This document shows, piece after piece, positions 16,876 to 26,070 of a DNA stretch of 64,000 bases. The notes beneath the pieces were generated by a model. That model was not told the DNA's origin. It did no database searches and was given only the letters and a program-made list of their open reading frames with translations. The stretch's first letter is position 1, and each line of letters begins with the position of its first letter. A program made the translations under genes and the position numbers. The stretch is from BD1-7 clade bacterium (lineage in GTDB: Bacteria; Pseudomonadota; Gammaproteobacteria; Pseudomonadales; DT-91), in NCBI GenBank assembly GCA_902705865.1, contig CACSIO010000012.1, forward strand, positions 372,001-436,000. Direction: 5' to 3'.

Positions 16876-18523
16876 AAACGGCCTCCTTGAAGATTTCGTG
16901 GCCTAGACGGCGGTATGCAGATAGGAAGTCTTCTTCTTCCTGGCGGTTTTCAACATAGGTATTCAGGATCGTTTCCATCACGTCCGGAATTTCTTCTGCT
17001 GAGAAAGATGGGCCGAGGATTTTACCTAACGACGCCTCTTTGCCTTGATAGCCGCCTAAAGAAATCTGGAAGAATTCCTTACCTTTTTTATCAACACCTA
17101 AAATGCCGATTTGGCCGACGTGGTGGTGTCCGCATGCATTCATGCAGCCGGATATATTCAGCTCCAGCTCGCCGAGGTCGTAGATGTAATCCATGTCATC
17201 AAATTTACGTGCCAGTGCATCTGCAACCGGTATGGATTTAGCATTCGCCAGTGCGCAGTAATCACCACCTGGGCAGCAAATCATATCCAGCAGTGTACCA
17301 GCGTTAGCACCTGCCAAGTTTAGCGTTTTTAGTGCTTCCCAAACAGTCTGTAAATCTGACATTTTTACGTCTGACAAAATCAGATTCTGTTGGTGTGAGG
17401 TGCGTAGTTCGCCAAAGCTGTACGTGTCTGCAAGGTCTGCAACCGCATCCATTTCGCCGTCGGTAACATCACCCGGTGGCACGCCAGGGCGTTTCAATGA
17501 AATTGTAATGGCTTTGTATCCAGGCACTTTATGGTCGTGTGTATTGGTTTTTAGCCACGCTGCAAAAGCTGGGTCAGCTGCGCTCTGGGCATTTAGTGCC
17601 ATTTGAGCGTCATCTGCATTAAGCGCTGCATACTCAGGTGCAGTAAAGCAGGCTTTTACACGGTCAAGTTCGGATTGGATGAGTGTGGATGGGCCGTCTT
17701 TCAGCAACTCCCACTCTTGATCGACTTTCTCTCGGAATGCATCAACGCCCATGGTGCGAACCAGGATTTTAATACGCGCTTTGTATTTGTTTTTACGATT
17801 ACCCTGCTGATTGTAAACACGCAGGATGGCATCCAGATATGTTAAAAGGTGTGCTTCTGGCAAGAACTCATTGATTACTTGACCAATAACCGGCGTACGG
17901 CCCAAGCCACCGCCAACGATAACCTTGTAACCAACTTCGCCAGCATCGTTCACGACTAGCTCAATGCCAATGTCGTGCATGCGGATCGCTGCACGATCGC
18001 GGTCTGAACCACAAACAGCAATCTTGAATTTGCGAGGTAAGAATGCGAATTCCGGGTGGAACGTAGACCACTGTCGAATCAATTCACAGTAAGGGCGCGG
18101 ATCCAAGTATTCATCTGCAGAAACGCCAGCGAACTGGTCGGTGGTTGTGCTGCGGATACAGTTACCACTGGTTTGGATCGCGTGCATTTGCACGGATGCC
18201 AGATCCGCAAGAATATCCGGGCTGTCTGGAAGTTCGGGCCAGTTAAACTGTACATTTTGGCGCGTACTGATATGGGCATAGCCTTTATCGTATTCACGGG
18301 CAATTTGTGCCAGCATACGCATCTGCTGTGAATTCATTAAGCCGTAAGGAACAGCAACCCGCAGCATTGGGGCCAAGCGCTGAACATACAAACCGTTCTG
18401 AAGTCGAAGCGGAAGGAATTCACTTTCGGATAGATCGCCATCTAGATAGCGTTGTGTCTGGTTACGGTATTGCGCAACCCGCTCATCTACTAACTGTTGG
18501 TCGTACTTGTCGTATACGTACAT
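16859..18523 (-). CDS. cysI: Ferredoxin-type sulfite/nitrite reductase (siroheme, 4Fe-4S)
   Basis: Cytosolic siroheme reductase of 554 aa that would reduce sulfite to sulfide for cysteine synthesis (or nitrite to ammonia). Two NIR_SIR ferredoxin-like half domains and two siroheme domains are recognisable: N-terminal FLPLRLQNGLYVQR and GYAHISTRQNVQFNWPEL, central VGGGLGRTPVIG. The cluster ligands are Cys417-x5-Cys423 (in CCPGGDYC) and Cys460-x3-Cys464 (in SGCMNACGHH). ATG 18523 gives the usual length; a TTG 13 codons upstream is also in frame. No flavoprotein CysJ gene is nearby, so electrons probably come from ferredoxin. The DUF934 neighbour favours sulfite over nitrite. Confidence 0.9.
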   Translation of the reverse strand: MYVYDKYDQQLVDERVAQYRNQTQRYLDGDLSESEFLPLRLQNGLYVQRLAPMLRVAVPYGLMNSQQMRMLAQIAREYDKGYAHISTRQNVQFNWPELPDSPDILADLASVQMHAIQTSGNCIRSTTTDQFAGVSADEYLDPRPYCELIRQWSTFHPEFAFLPRKFKIAVCGSDRDRAAIRMHDIGIELVVNDAGEVGYKVIVGGGLGRTPVIGQVINEFLPEAHLLTYLDAILRVYNQQGNRKNKYKARIKILVRTMGVDAFREKVDQEWELLKDGPSTLIQSELDRVKACFTAPEYAALNADDAQMALNAQSAADPAFAAWLKTNTHDHKVPGYKAITISLKRPGVPPGDVTDGEMDAVADLADTYSFGELRTSHQQNLILSDVKMSDLQTVWEALKTLNLAGANAGTLLDMICCPGGDYCALANAKSIPVADALARKFDDMDYIYDLGELELNISGCMNACGHHHVGQIGILGVDKKGKEFFQISLGGYQGKEASLGKILGPSFSAEEIPDVMETILNTYVENRQEEEDFLSAYRRLGHEIFKEAVYAEAN

Positions 18524-18840
18524 CGTATGTTTAACCTGCTCTCGATGTGACTTTGTCGTCAACTTCTTAGATTTAAGCGCCGAAGACTACACGAAACTTG
18601 TGGTTATTTCGACCAGCATTGCGGTGACAGAGGTGGTTATATCGATGATTTTATTTATATCGTTGATCGATAGTTTTGATATGGGCATTTTTGTCGATGT
18701 CTTAATTGATCAAAGTGATCAAATTCGGCCTAAATGGCTTTGAGGTCTTGATTTTTGATCTTTTATGCCATGGTTTTGGGCTTTTTTACTCTACATAATA
18801 AGCCTCAATCTGTTGCATCCATCCATGAGGAGAAAACATA
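18524..18840. promoter_or_regulatory. Divergent control region cysI / LLM oxidoreductase
   Basis: About 317 bp holding both promoters. It contains a perfect dyad TTGATCA-AAG-TGATCAA at 18706-18722 and several further TTGATC/GATCGAT copies (around 18662 and 18750-18760), as if several half-sites for one regulator were present. A strong ribosome site GAGGAG lies at about 18828. The regulator is not identifiable. Confidence 0.5.
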
Positions 18841-19863
18841 ATGAAACTAGGTCTGCATCAAGGTTACTGGCAAAAAGACCCTCTGCCTGATTTTATTCAG
18901 TTGGCTAAAGACGCTGAAGACATGGGCTTTGATAAGCTGTTCACTGCTGAAGCGTATGGCTCTGATTGTTTTACCCCGTTGGCCGCAATCGCTACACACA
19001 CCAGTAAAATTCAGTTGTGTACCGGTGTTATGCAGATTTCCGGCCGTACACCTGTTAATGCTGCAATGACTGCGTTGACGTTGGATCACATTTCGAACGG
19101 CCGTTTGAATGTAGGTGTTGGTGTTTCAGGCCCACAAGTTGTTGAAGGTTGGTACGGTCAGGCATTTAACAAGCCGTTGGAGCGTACACGTGAGTGGTTG
19201 AGCATCTTCCGCCAAGTAATCGCGCGTGAAGCACCAGTTGAGCTGGATGGCAACCAATACCAGCTGCCTCTGCAAGGTGGTATGGGCTTGGGTAAGCCGT
19301 TGAAGTCAATTACTCATCCATTGCGTAAAGAGATTCCTGTTTATCTGGGTGCCGAAGGGCCTAAGAATGTTGAGTTAGCGTGTACTGACTTCAACGGTTG
19401 GTTACCGATCTTTGTTTCACCCGAGCGTATGGATATCTATGCTGATCCTCTGTCGAAAGTTAAAGACAAAGAGAACTTTGAAATCTGTGCCATGGTAAAC
19501 ATGAACGTCGATGATAACCTCGACAATGCGTTGCTTCCGGTTAAGTACATGTTGGCGTTATACCTGGGCGGCATGGGTGCGAAGGGTAAGAACTTCCATA
19601 AAGATCTGATGGGTCGTATGGGTTGGGCTGAAGAAGCACAGATGATTCAAGATGTGTTCTATGAGAAAGGCCAGCATGAAGCAGCTATGGCTGTTCCTGA
19701 CTACATGGCGGATGAAATCTCGTTGTGTGGCCCGGCAGATCGTATTAAAGAGCGACTGCAGGATTGGAAGAAGTCAGAAGTAACAACATTGATGATCGGT
19801 GTTAGCCCGTTTGGCAATGAAGTAACACGTCAGAACATGCAAATTGTGACTGATGCGATGTAA
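18841..19863 (+). CDS. LLM class (F420-type) flavin-dependent oxidoreductase
   Basis: Luciferase-like monooxygenase family TIM-barrel protein of 340 aa. The sequence (MKLGLHQGYWQ, LFTAEAYGSDCFTPLAAIA, IQLCTGVMQISGRTPVNAAM, LDHISNGRLNVGVGVSGPQV, VYLGAEGPKNVELA) matches the branch annotated as F420-dependent oxidoreductases, common in actinobacteria. Most gammaproteobacteria do not make F420, so the cofactor here may be FMN or an acquired F420. The start has an excellent ribosome site. It is monocistronic, with a terminator 25 bp after the stop. The substrate is unknown. Confidence 0.88.
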   Translation: MKLGLHQGYWQKDPLPDFIQLAKDAEDMGFDKLFTAEAYGSDCFTPLAAIATHTSKIQLCTGVMQISGRTPVNAAMTALTLDHISNGRLNVGVGVSGPQVVEGWYGQAFNKPLERTREWLSIFRQVIAREAPVELDGNQYQLPLQGGMGLGKPLKSITHPLRKEIPVYLGAEGPKNVELACTDFNGWLPIFVSPERMDIYADPLSKVKDKENFEICAMVNMNVDDNLDNALLPVKYMLALYLGGMGAKGKNFHKDLMGRMGWAEEAQMIQDVFYEKGQHEAAMAVPDYMADEISLCGPADRIKERLQDWKKSEVTTLMIGVSPFGNEVTRQNMQIVTDAM

Positions 19864-19887
19864 TCTGTATTCTCTGTTAGACTGAAT

Positions 19888-19913
19888 AAGGCGATCTTCG
19901 GATCGCCTTTTTT
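19888..19913 (+). terminator. Terminator of the LLM oxidoreductase gene
   Basis: Perfect stem AAGGCGATC (19888-19896) / GATCGCCTT (19901-19909) closed by a TTCG tetraloop and followed by Ts. Confidence 0.93.
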
Positions 19914-19936
19914 GTGCCTGTTTCGGAGAGGAAAAT

Positions 19937-20398
19937 ATGCTGAGCGCTGCATTGGGACTAATGCTGTTGGCTGCGACGGAATCTGATATGACATTGGAAG
20001 GGACAGAAGTTTGTGTCACATCGGAGCAATTAAGCGCCTTCGTTGATCGATTTGATAAGGCTGAGAAAAAATTGCCTCTGATGACAGAGGAGACCGTTAT
20101 TGAGTATCTGCAATTCCAGATGCCACCCTCGACGGTTGATGAATTCGTTGCGCTTGATGAGCGTTTGTGGACGGATTACCTGCGCCATATTCCTGGTTAT
20201 TTATCCAAGCGAACATCACACGTCGAGTCGGGTACCGTTGAACTTTGGGTATGGTGGGAATCCCTTGAGGCATTGAATCGGGCTAACGCCTTGCCAGGCC
20301 TAAGTGATGTCTATCGAGAGTTTGATGATTCATTCCAAAAGCCTTACCACACGCTGCCTGTAAAGGTTTACCAAGTGTGCCGATCGCAGTCAGAGTAA
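19937..20398 (+). CDS. TIGR03792-like protein with N-terminal hydrophobic leader
   Basis: Protein of 153 aa. Residues from about 50 on (EETVIEYLQFQMPPSTVDEF, LDERLWTDYLRHIPGYLSKR, WVWWESLEALN and a final LPVKVYQVC) match the TIGR03792 family, an uncharacterised dimeric alpha/beta-barrel-like domain best known from cyanobacteria. The first 15-18 residues (LSAALGLMLLAATES) are hydrophobic and may be a signal or anchor, though short. GGAGAGG precedes the ATG well. It is closed on both sides by terminators, so it is expressed alone. Function is unknown; the fold often binds heme or small hydrophobic compounds. Confidence 0.68.
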   Translation: MLSAALGLMLLAATESDMTLEGTEVCVTSEQLSAFVDRFDKAEKKLPLMTEETVIEYLQFQMPPSTVDEFVALDERLWTDYLRHIPGYLSKRTSHVESGTVELWVWWESLEALNRANALPGLSDVYREFDDSFQKPYHTLPVKVYQVCRSQSE

Positions 20399-20451
20399 CT
20401 TGGTTAGGGGGCAGGTTGTTGGCGTGTCGTCTAGATAAAAAATTGAACAAT

Positions 20452-20480
20452 AAAAAAGGCCGCTATCTGCGGCCTTTTTT
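20452..20480. terminator. Bidirectional terminator
   Basis: AAAAAAGGCCGC (20452-20463) / GCGGCCTTTTTT (20469-20480) with a 5-nt loop. The A-run and T-run on the two sides let it serve the plus-strand TIGR03792-like gene and the minus-strand DUF1302 gene. Confidence 0.93.
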
Positions 20481-20501
20481 ATTAGCGTTTAACCGAGTTG
20501 G

Positions 20502-22691
20502 TTAAAAGCTGTACTTGATGCTCATATTCAAACTATCGCGATCTTGTGTCAGGATCTGGAAGACATCATCGGTGTTACCGAAAAGCGTCAACACACCGAG
20601 GCTAGCTTCGAAACCGGACAAGTGACGGAACGTTGCGCCGGTTGCAAAGGTTATCTGGCCGTCGCGGTAACCACTGTTAAACATTGCACCCTCAACACCC
20701 CAGTTCATGTACCAAGGAATGATGACATCCCAACCGGTAAACACGTTTTGGTATTCCCATGACCAGAAGAAGCTGAAGCCGACACCGAATGGGGTGTTTT
20801 GAACAGCAAGACGGTCTGGGTTGTTCAGGTCTTTACTGCTGAAAGGTTTGGCGCCAGGAACAAACCAGGTCAAAACTTCCGCAGTAAATGTTGAGAAATC
20901 CCATAGGAAGCTAGGTTCCAATACCATCAGCGTATTCACGTGCCAGTTGATTAGCTGCCATTGGCGTGGAGTACGTGGAACGTCACCTGTTAATAATGGG
21001 GTGTTTTCACGATAGGTGATTTCTGTTGCTACGTTTGCGCCGCCGAGAACCGTACTATAGGTAGCACCAAACATGCGGATATCTTCGAAGTACTTCAAAC
21101 GGTAGTTCAGAGAGCGAATCTGGGTATCTGAATCAAACCCGTACTGATCAAGGAAGAAGTTTGCACCTACACCTGCAAAGGCATTAACAGCAGCTGGGCA
21201 TAGCGGCCCGCTAGTTTGACAGGTTTGTAGGATCTGCACAAAGGCGTCTGGCACAATGCCGTCAAGCAATTCAGGGTTGCTGGTAATGTTGTTAACAATA
21301 TCCTTGATTGAGCCATCTTCAGGTACGAGTACACCAAGGAATCCGAGTAGCGCAGTTACCTGATCGATACTCAAGCGATAGCTTAAGTCTGTAATACCTT
21401 GGAATCCGCCTTGTGGTGCTTGAAACTGCTGATAGTGCTCAGGGTCTGCAACAAATACTAACAGGTCGATAACAGGGGCGAACGTCTGGATAGCGTCAAT
21501 GGGTAGAACGAAACTTGGAATTTTTTCGTGATAATTAACGATATAAAGGCCTGCTTCATCACCATTGTCGAGGAAGAAGTTGAACGCTAAACCAAACTGA
21601 CCGTTGTCTGATGCGCGTTCTTCTCTTAACTTGTACGGTGAAAGTAGGCGACAGCGAGATGACTGAGAGTCATCTGCTCCACAGTTCGTAGGCAGATATT
21701 GGAGTAGTTTTGCCAGACCGTCAGGATCTGGGTTACGCTCATCCAGCCACTGACCAAAGATACGATCTTCGTTACCACTAACAAAGGTAAAGGTATTGCC
21801 GCCAAGGCCGATGGAGTCAAACTCGCTGAAGTACGCACCAGAAGGCGTTAACTGAACAGGGTTCCATTCAAACTGATAGTAGGCTTCCATGCTAATGCTT
21901 TCAGTCAGTGGAACCTGAATAAATGCAGCCAGAGATGGTAGGAACAGTTCTTTTAAGTCGAAGCCGGGTTGGTTACGGATATCGGCATCTACATGGTTGA
22001 TCGCTGTTGCCAAGCCACCACCGGATAGAAGTGCCTCACCCCAACTGATTACCTGCTGACCCAATCGAACGCTCATTTCGGTGTCGTTCGGAAGCGGAAT
22101 GGTTCCATAATAGAATGCATCAAGCAAGCGGTAGCCCTGCTTGGCATATTGCACTGCACCGGGGTTGAAATCGCCGGGCAGTGAGTTAAAGCCGCCGTTA
22201 CCGCCAAATTTAGGGTTGGCGTTATATTCATTCCAAGCTTGGCGACCATCAACCGTATTCAGGTCGATATTAGTTGATCCGCCATAAACTGAATCTTGCC
22301 AGATTTTACCACGTACGAAGAAACCCCAGTCGCCGAAGTTGATATCTGCTTCAGTAAGCAAACTAAGGCGCAAGGAAGTTACATCCCACTGATCAAAAGA
22401 GTTGTTACCATCGTTACTGTTGATGATAAACGCGTTATCAATAATAGGGGCGAGACTATCTAGGTCGTAGATCGTTCCAAAATCTGGATCGGTGCCTACG
22501 GCTGTGGAACCGCTTGATCCCTGAGAAATTCGCTTATTACGCGGTTCAATACGCACTTGAACACCTGCGGTGACAACTGTATCCCAGTTAATGGAAAAGT
22601 TATCAAACTCGAAGGATGCTGCTTGTGTCTGTGAACTGATTGCAGATAAAGCGATAGCGGTAGTTATAGCTAACTGTTTGGTCTTCAGCAC
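20502..22691 (-). CDS. DUF1302 family outer-membrane protein
   Basis: Large exported protein of 729 aa in the DUF1302 family. It has a Sec signal (to about SSQTQA, then ASFEF) and a long beta-strand-rich body with alternating aromatic residues (WGFFVRGKIWQDS, RLGQQVISWGEALL, ISMEAYYQFEWNPVQLTP), ending in the C-terminal Phe signal of outer-membrane barrels (NMSIKYSF). The GTG at 22691 is preferred because GGAAG precedes it by 8 nt; a TTG five codons earlier is in frame. Family genes in pseudomonads often neighbour DUF1329 and lipid or hydrocarbon-uptake genes; no DUF1329 gene is present here. I infer a role in the outer membrane, possibly transport of hydrophobic compounds. Confidence 0.85.
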   Translation of the reverse strand: MLKTKQLAITTAIALSAISSQTQAASFEFDNFSINWDTVVTAGVQVRIEPRNKRISQGSSGSTAVGTDPDFGTIYDLDSLAPIIDNAFIINSNDGNNSFDQWDVTSLRLSLLTEADINFGDWGFFVRGKIWQDSVYGGSTNIDLNTVDGRQAWNEYNANPKFGGNGGFNSLPGDFNPGAVQYAKQGYRLLDAFYYGTIPLPNDTEMSVRLGQQVISWGEALLSGGGLATAINHVDADIRNQPGFDLKELFLPSLAAFIQVPLTESISMEAYYQFEWNPVQLTPSGAYFSEFDSIGLGGNTFTFVSGNEDRIFGQWLDERNPDPDGLAKLLQYLPTNCGADDSQSSRCRLLSPYKLREERASDNGQFGLAFNFFLDNGDEAGLYIVNYHEKIPSFVLPIDAIQTFAPVIDLLVFVADPEHYQQFQAPQGGFQGITDLSYRLSIDQVTALLGFLGVLVPEDGSIKDIVNNITSNPELLDGIVPDAFVQILQTCQTSGPLCPAAVNAFAGVGANFFLDQYGFDSDTQIRSLNYRLKYFEDIRMFGATYSTVLGGANVATEITYRENTPLLTGDVPRTPRQWQLINWHVNTLMVLEPSFLWDFSTFTAEVLTWFVPGAKPFSSKDLNNPDRLAVQNTPFGVGFSFFWSWEYQNVFTGWDVIIPWYMNWGVEGAMFNSGYRDGQITFATGATFRHLSGFEASLGVLTLFGNTDDVFQILTQDRDSLNMSIKYSF

Positions 22692-22850
22692 GGCAAAGGC
22701 TTCCAAAATCTATCTTATTCTTATGATTTGGTCTGACCAGCAATGGGCACGACTCAGTCATCATGCGAGAACGAATATTAAAAAGCAATAGCTTTCGTCG
22801 GATTCTTGTTCACTCTTGATAAGCCGTCGAAACTCACAAATTTACGCTTG

Positions 22851-23729
22851 TTATTTCGTCTGTTTGAGGCACGTTATAAATGCGCTGGCAGCATTAGATA
22901 GCGTTCGCGAGCAATGGTAAATAAGTCCTAGCTGTCTTGCAAGTTTCGGCGCTCTAACGTTTAAGCCCTTCAGCTCTTTTTGGATCATAGTTCGAGGTAG
23001 GACAGACCACCCGAGGCCAATACTGGTCATCATTCGGATGGTTTCGAGAGCGTTAGTTTCGATAGATTGGTTAAGTGTGATCTGGTTCTCTTCAAACAGA
23101 TTTTGTATCAGTGTTCTTGTCTCATTATTCGGCTTGGGTAAAAGGGCGGGAAATTCAGCTAATTCAGTCAAGTCGAGTTGTCGTTGGTTGCTCAATTTTG
23201 CCAATGGGTGATCGCCACTAACAAAAAAGTTCAGTGGATCCTGCCAAATCATTGTTTGCTCAATGTTGTTTGGGAGGGAGTCGGGAAGTGTCGCAAGCCC
23301 GAGCTCGATCGCTCCGGTTTGAACCATGTCCTGAATCTCGCTGGAGTCAGTGAAGCTTAGTTTGAGTTCGACATTTGGGTGTTGTCGGGAAAACACTTTA
23401 AGTGTGGCAGGCAGTCGATGGAGGCCGATGTGATGACTCACCCCTAATCGGAGGCTGCCCTCGATTTGTGTATTCATATTTTGCAGTGCGGTTTCGCAGT
23501 CTTGCATGATTTCTAGCAGCTGGCCGGCATATCCGAGCAATACTTGGCCGCTGTGAGTGGGGGTTGCGTGTTTGCCGATGCGATCAATTAATTGGCAGTT
23601 TGTTGTCTGTTCGAGGTTGGCAATGCGCTTGGATACTGCGGGTTGAGTTATGTGTTGCAGTTCGGCTGCTTTTGAGAAGGAGCCCGTTGTAGCAACTGCA
23701 ATAAATGTTTCTAGATACTGCTTGTCCAT
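22851..23729 (-). CDS. LysR family transcriptional regulator
   Basis: LysR regulator of 292 aa. The N-terminal winged HTH (MDKQYLETFIAVATTGSFSK, then AAELQHITQPAVSKRIANLE) is followed by a periplasmic-binding-protein-like effector domain from about residue 88 (IEGSLRLGVSHHIGLHRLP). The ATG at 23729 is chosen because it puts the HTH at the N-terminus as in all LysR proteins; the frame runs 36 codons further upstream into the promoter. It is divergent from leuC, the same arrangement as in Pseudomonas, so control of leucine biosynthesis is likely, though the effector is not known. Confidence 0.9.
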   Translation of the reverse strand: MDKQYLETFIAVATTGSFSKAAELQHITQPAVSKRIANLEQTTNCQLIDRIGKHATPTHSGQVLLGYAGQLLEIMQDCETALQNMNTQIEGSLRLGVSHHIGLHRLPATLKVFSRQHPNVELKLSFTDSSEIQDMVQTGAIELGLATLPDSLPNNIEQTMIWQDPLNFFVSGDHPLAKLSNQRQLDLTELAEFPALLPKPNNETRTLIQNLFEENQITLNQSIETNALETIRMMTSIGLGWSVLPRTMIQKELKGLNVRAPKLARQLGLIYHCSRTLSNAASAFITCLKQTK

Positions 23730-23911
23730 ATAAACCCCATGTTCTGCATGTCGTCTATTTCCAATGTATTCCATTTGGTAATTACATGTATGAAAATAAT
23801 GAATTTGTTTCATGTGAGTGTACAGCGTAATATCCATGAATCAAATTTCCTCAAATGCATCCAACTTGAATACACAGCATCAAGTTGACGGTAATGGGAG
23901 TGCAATCTGCG

Positions 23912-25330
23912 ATGGCAGCGAAAACGTTATACGACAAACTTTGGGATAGTCACGTGGTGAAGACCCGTGATGATGGAACATCCCTCATTTATATTGATCG
24001 TCAGTTAATTCATGAGGTTACCTCGCCGCAAGCATTTGAAGGCTTGCGACTAGCTGGCAGGAAACCTTGGCGTGTGGACGCCAATTTAGCAACGCCGGAT
24101 CACAATGTGCCGACAACCTCGGATGAGCGTGCCAAAGGTGTTGAAGGTATTGCTGATCCAATTTCGCAGATTCAGGTTAAAACGCTGGGCGACAACTGTG
24201 AGGAGTTTGGTGTTACCGAGTTTGGTATTAATGATGTTCGTCAAGGGATTGTGCATGTAGTTGGCCCTGAGCAGGGTGCAACCTTGCCGGGCATGACCAT
24301 TGTTTGTGGTGACTCGCATACTTCGACACACGGAGCGTTGGGTGCGTTGGCACACGGCATAGGGACGTCTGAAGTTGAGCACGTAATGGCGACGCAGTGT
24401 CTGATTCAAAAGAAAATGAAAAATATGTTGGTGCGTGTTGATGGTACGTTGCAAGCCGGTGTTACAGCAAAAGATGTTGTGCTTGCGGTTATTGGGCGTA
24501 TTGGCACTGCTGGCGGTACCGGTTATGCCATCGAGTTTGGTGGGCAGGTGATGCGGGATATATCTGTTGAGGGGCGCATGACGGTTTGTAATATGGCCAT
24601 CGAGGCGGGCGCTCGTGCGGGTATGGTTGCTGTCGATGATAAAACCATTGAATACGTCAAGGGTCGTCCTTATGCACCTGTTGGCGATAATTGGGAATTG
24701 GCTGTTAGTGCATGGCGTGATTTGGTATCTGATGACGGTGCGCACTTTGATGCAGTTGTTGAGATTGATGGTTCGGCAATTAAGCCTCAGGTGACCTGGG
24801 GTACATCGCCGGAAATGGTATTGTCAGTGTCTGATAATGTGCCGGGGCCTGATGATTATGACGATTCGGTGAAAAAATCTGATGTGGAGCGTGCGCTTCA
24901 GTATATGGGGCTTGAAGCGGGTCAGCCGATCACAAGTATTCAGTTGGATCGTGTGTTTATTGGATCTTGCACGAATAGCCGTATCGAAGATTTGCGTGAG
25001 GCGGCGGCTGTTGTGAAGGGTAAGAAAGTTGCTGATTCGCTAAAAGAGGCGATTGTGGTGCCAGGGTCTGGCTTGGTTCAGGCGCAAGCTGAGAAAGAAG
25101 GGCTTGATAAAGTTTTTGTTGAGGCTGGTTTGCAATGGCGCGAGCCTGGGTGCTCGATGTGTTTGGCGATGAATGCAGATAAATTGGGGCATGGAGAGCA
25201 CTGTGCTTCAACCTCAAATCGAAATTTTGAGGGGCGTCAGGGCTTGGGTGGGCGTACTCACTTGGTTAGTCCGGCGATGGCTGCAGCTGCGGCAATTGCT
25301 GGTCATTTTGTCGATGTGCGTGATATTTAA
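23912..25330 (+). CDS. leuC: 3-isopropylmalate dehydratase large subunit
   Basis: Aconitase-family enzyme of 472 aa that, with LeuD, isomerises 2-isopropylmalate to 3-isopropylmalate in leucine synthesis. The 4Fe-4S ligands are visible in [10 protein letters not shown] (one Cys) and [11 protein letters not shown] (two Cys), with the substrate region [13 protein letters not shown]. The product starts [16 protein letters not shown] when read from ATG 23912, the standard LeuC start; GGGAG lies about 11 nt upstream, and further in-frame starts exist at 23885 and 23894. It is first in the unit leuC-leuD-leuB-asd-usg. Confidence 0.97.
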   Translation: MAAKTLYDKLWDSHVVKTRDDGTSLIYIDRQLIHEVTSPQAFEGLRLAGRKPWRVDANLATPDHNVPTTSDERAKGVEGIADPISQIQVKTLGDNCEEFGVTEFGINDVRQGIVHVVGPEQGATLPGMTIVCGDSHTSTHGALGALAHGIGTSEVEHVMATQCLIQKKMKNMLVRVDGTLQAGVTAKDVVLAVIGRIGTAGGTGYAIEFGGQVMRDISVEGRMTVCNMAIEAGARAGMVAVDDKTIEYVKGRPYAPVGDNWELAVSAWRDLVSDDGAHFDAVVEIDGSAIKPQVTWGTSPEMVLSVSDNVPGPDDYDDSVKKSDVERALQYMGLEAGQPITSIQLDRVFIGSCTNSRIEDLREAAAVVKGKKVADSLKEAIVVPGSGLVQAQAEKEGLDKVFVEAGLQWREPGCSMCLAMNADKLGHGEHCASTSNRNFEGRQGLGGRTHLVSPAMAAAAAIAGHFVDVRDI

Positions 25331-25342
25331 GTGGAGGCTGTA

Positions 25343-25987
25343 ATGGATAAGTTTACTGTATTTGAAGGTCTGGCTGCGCCAATGGATCGCGCCAATGTTG
25401 ATACGGATATGATCATTCCGAAGCAGTTTTTGAAATCGATCAAGCGCAGTGGGTTCGGCCCGAACCTGTTTGATGAGTTGCGTTATCTTGATGAGGGTAA
25501 GCCGGATCAGCCGGTTGATGGTCGCCCGTTGAATGAAGAATTCTTTTTGAATCAGGCCCGCTACAGTGGTGCCAGTGTATTGCTAGCTCGTAGTAACTTC
25601 GGTTGCGGTTCAAGTCGGGAGCATGCGCCGTGGGCATTGCTGGATTATGGTTTTCGGTGTGTTATTGCCCCGAGCTTTGCCGATATCTTCTTTAATAATT
25701 GCTTTAAAAACGGCATTTTGCCGATTGTATTGCCGGAAGATCAGGTTGAGGCGTTATTTGAGGCATGTTACGCCAATGAAGGTATGACGATTAAGATTGA
25801 TCTGTCTGGTCAGCAAGTTGTCACGTCAGAAGGGGGTAGCTATGGGTTTGATGTTGATCCTTTCCGCAAACACTGTTTGCTGAATGGTTTGGATGATATT
25901 GGCTTGACCCTTGAGGATGCTGATGCAATTCGAACCTATGAGAAGAAGCGTCAGGTGCAGGCACCTTGGTTGTTTTCGCAGGCGTAA
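25343..25987 (+). CDS. leuD: 3-isopropylmalate dehydratase small subunit
   Basis: Swivelling-domain subunit of 214 aa that completes the LeuCD isomerase. Typical features are [33 protein letters not shown] with the substrate-binding Ser-Ser-Arg, and [17 protein letters not shown]. The ATG at 25343 is chosen: GGAGG precedes it by 6 nt and the reading begins [19 protein letters not shown]. It lies 12 bp after leuC. The length is normal. Confidence 0.97.
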   Translation: MDKFTVFEGLAAPMDRANVDTDMIIPKQFLKSIKRSGFGPNLFDELRYLDEGKPDQPVDGRPLNEEFFLNQARYSGASVLLARSNFGCGSSREHAPWALLDYGFRCVIAPSFADIFFNNCFKNGILPIVLPEDQVEALFEACYANEGMTIKIDLSGQQVVTSEGGSYGFDVDPFRKHCLLNGLDDIGLTLEDADAIRTYEKKRQVQAPWLFSQA

Positions 25988-26070
25988 CGGTTTCTAGTTA
26001 AATGTGGTGGCGGCCGATGATAGGTCGCAATTGTCTCATTAAAAAATATTGAAGGTTCGGAGTAGTTTAG

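Noticed and set aside
18706-18722. FNR/CRP box
   Set aside because: The spacing between TTGAT and ATCAA is 7 instead of 4, so the classical site does not fit.
24086-24745. 219-codon open frame antisense to leuC
   Set aside because: Shadow of a strongly conserved gene; the translation has no family features and is rich in residues produced by reverse reading of biased codons.
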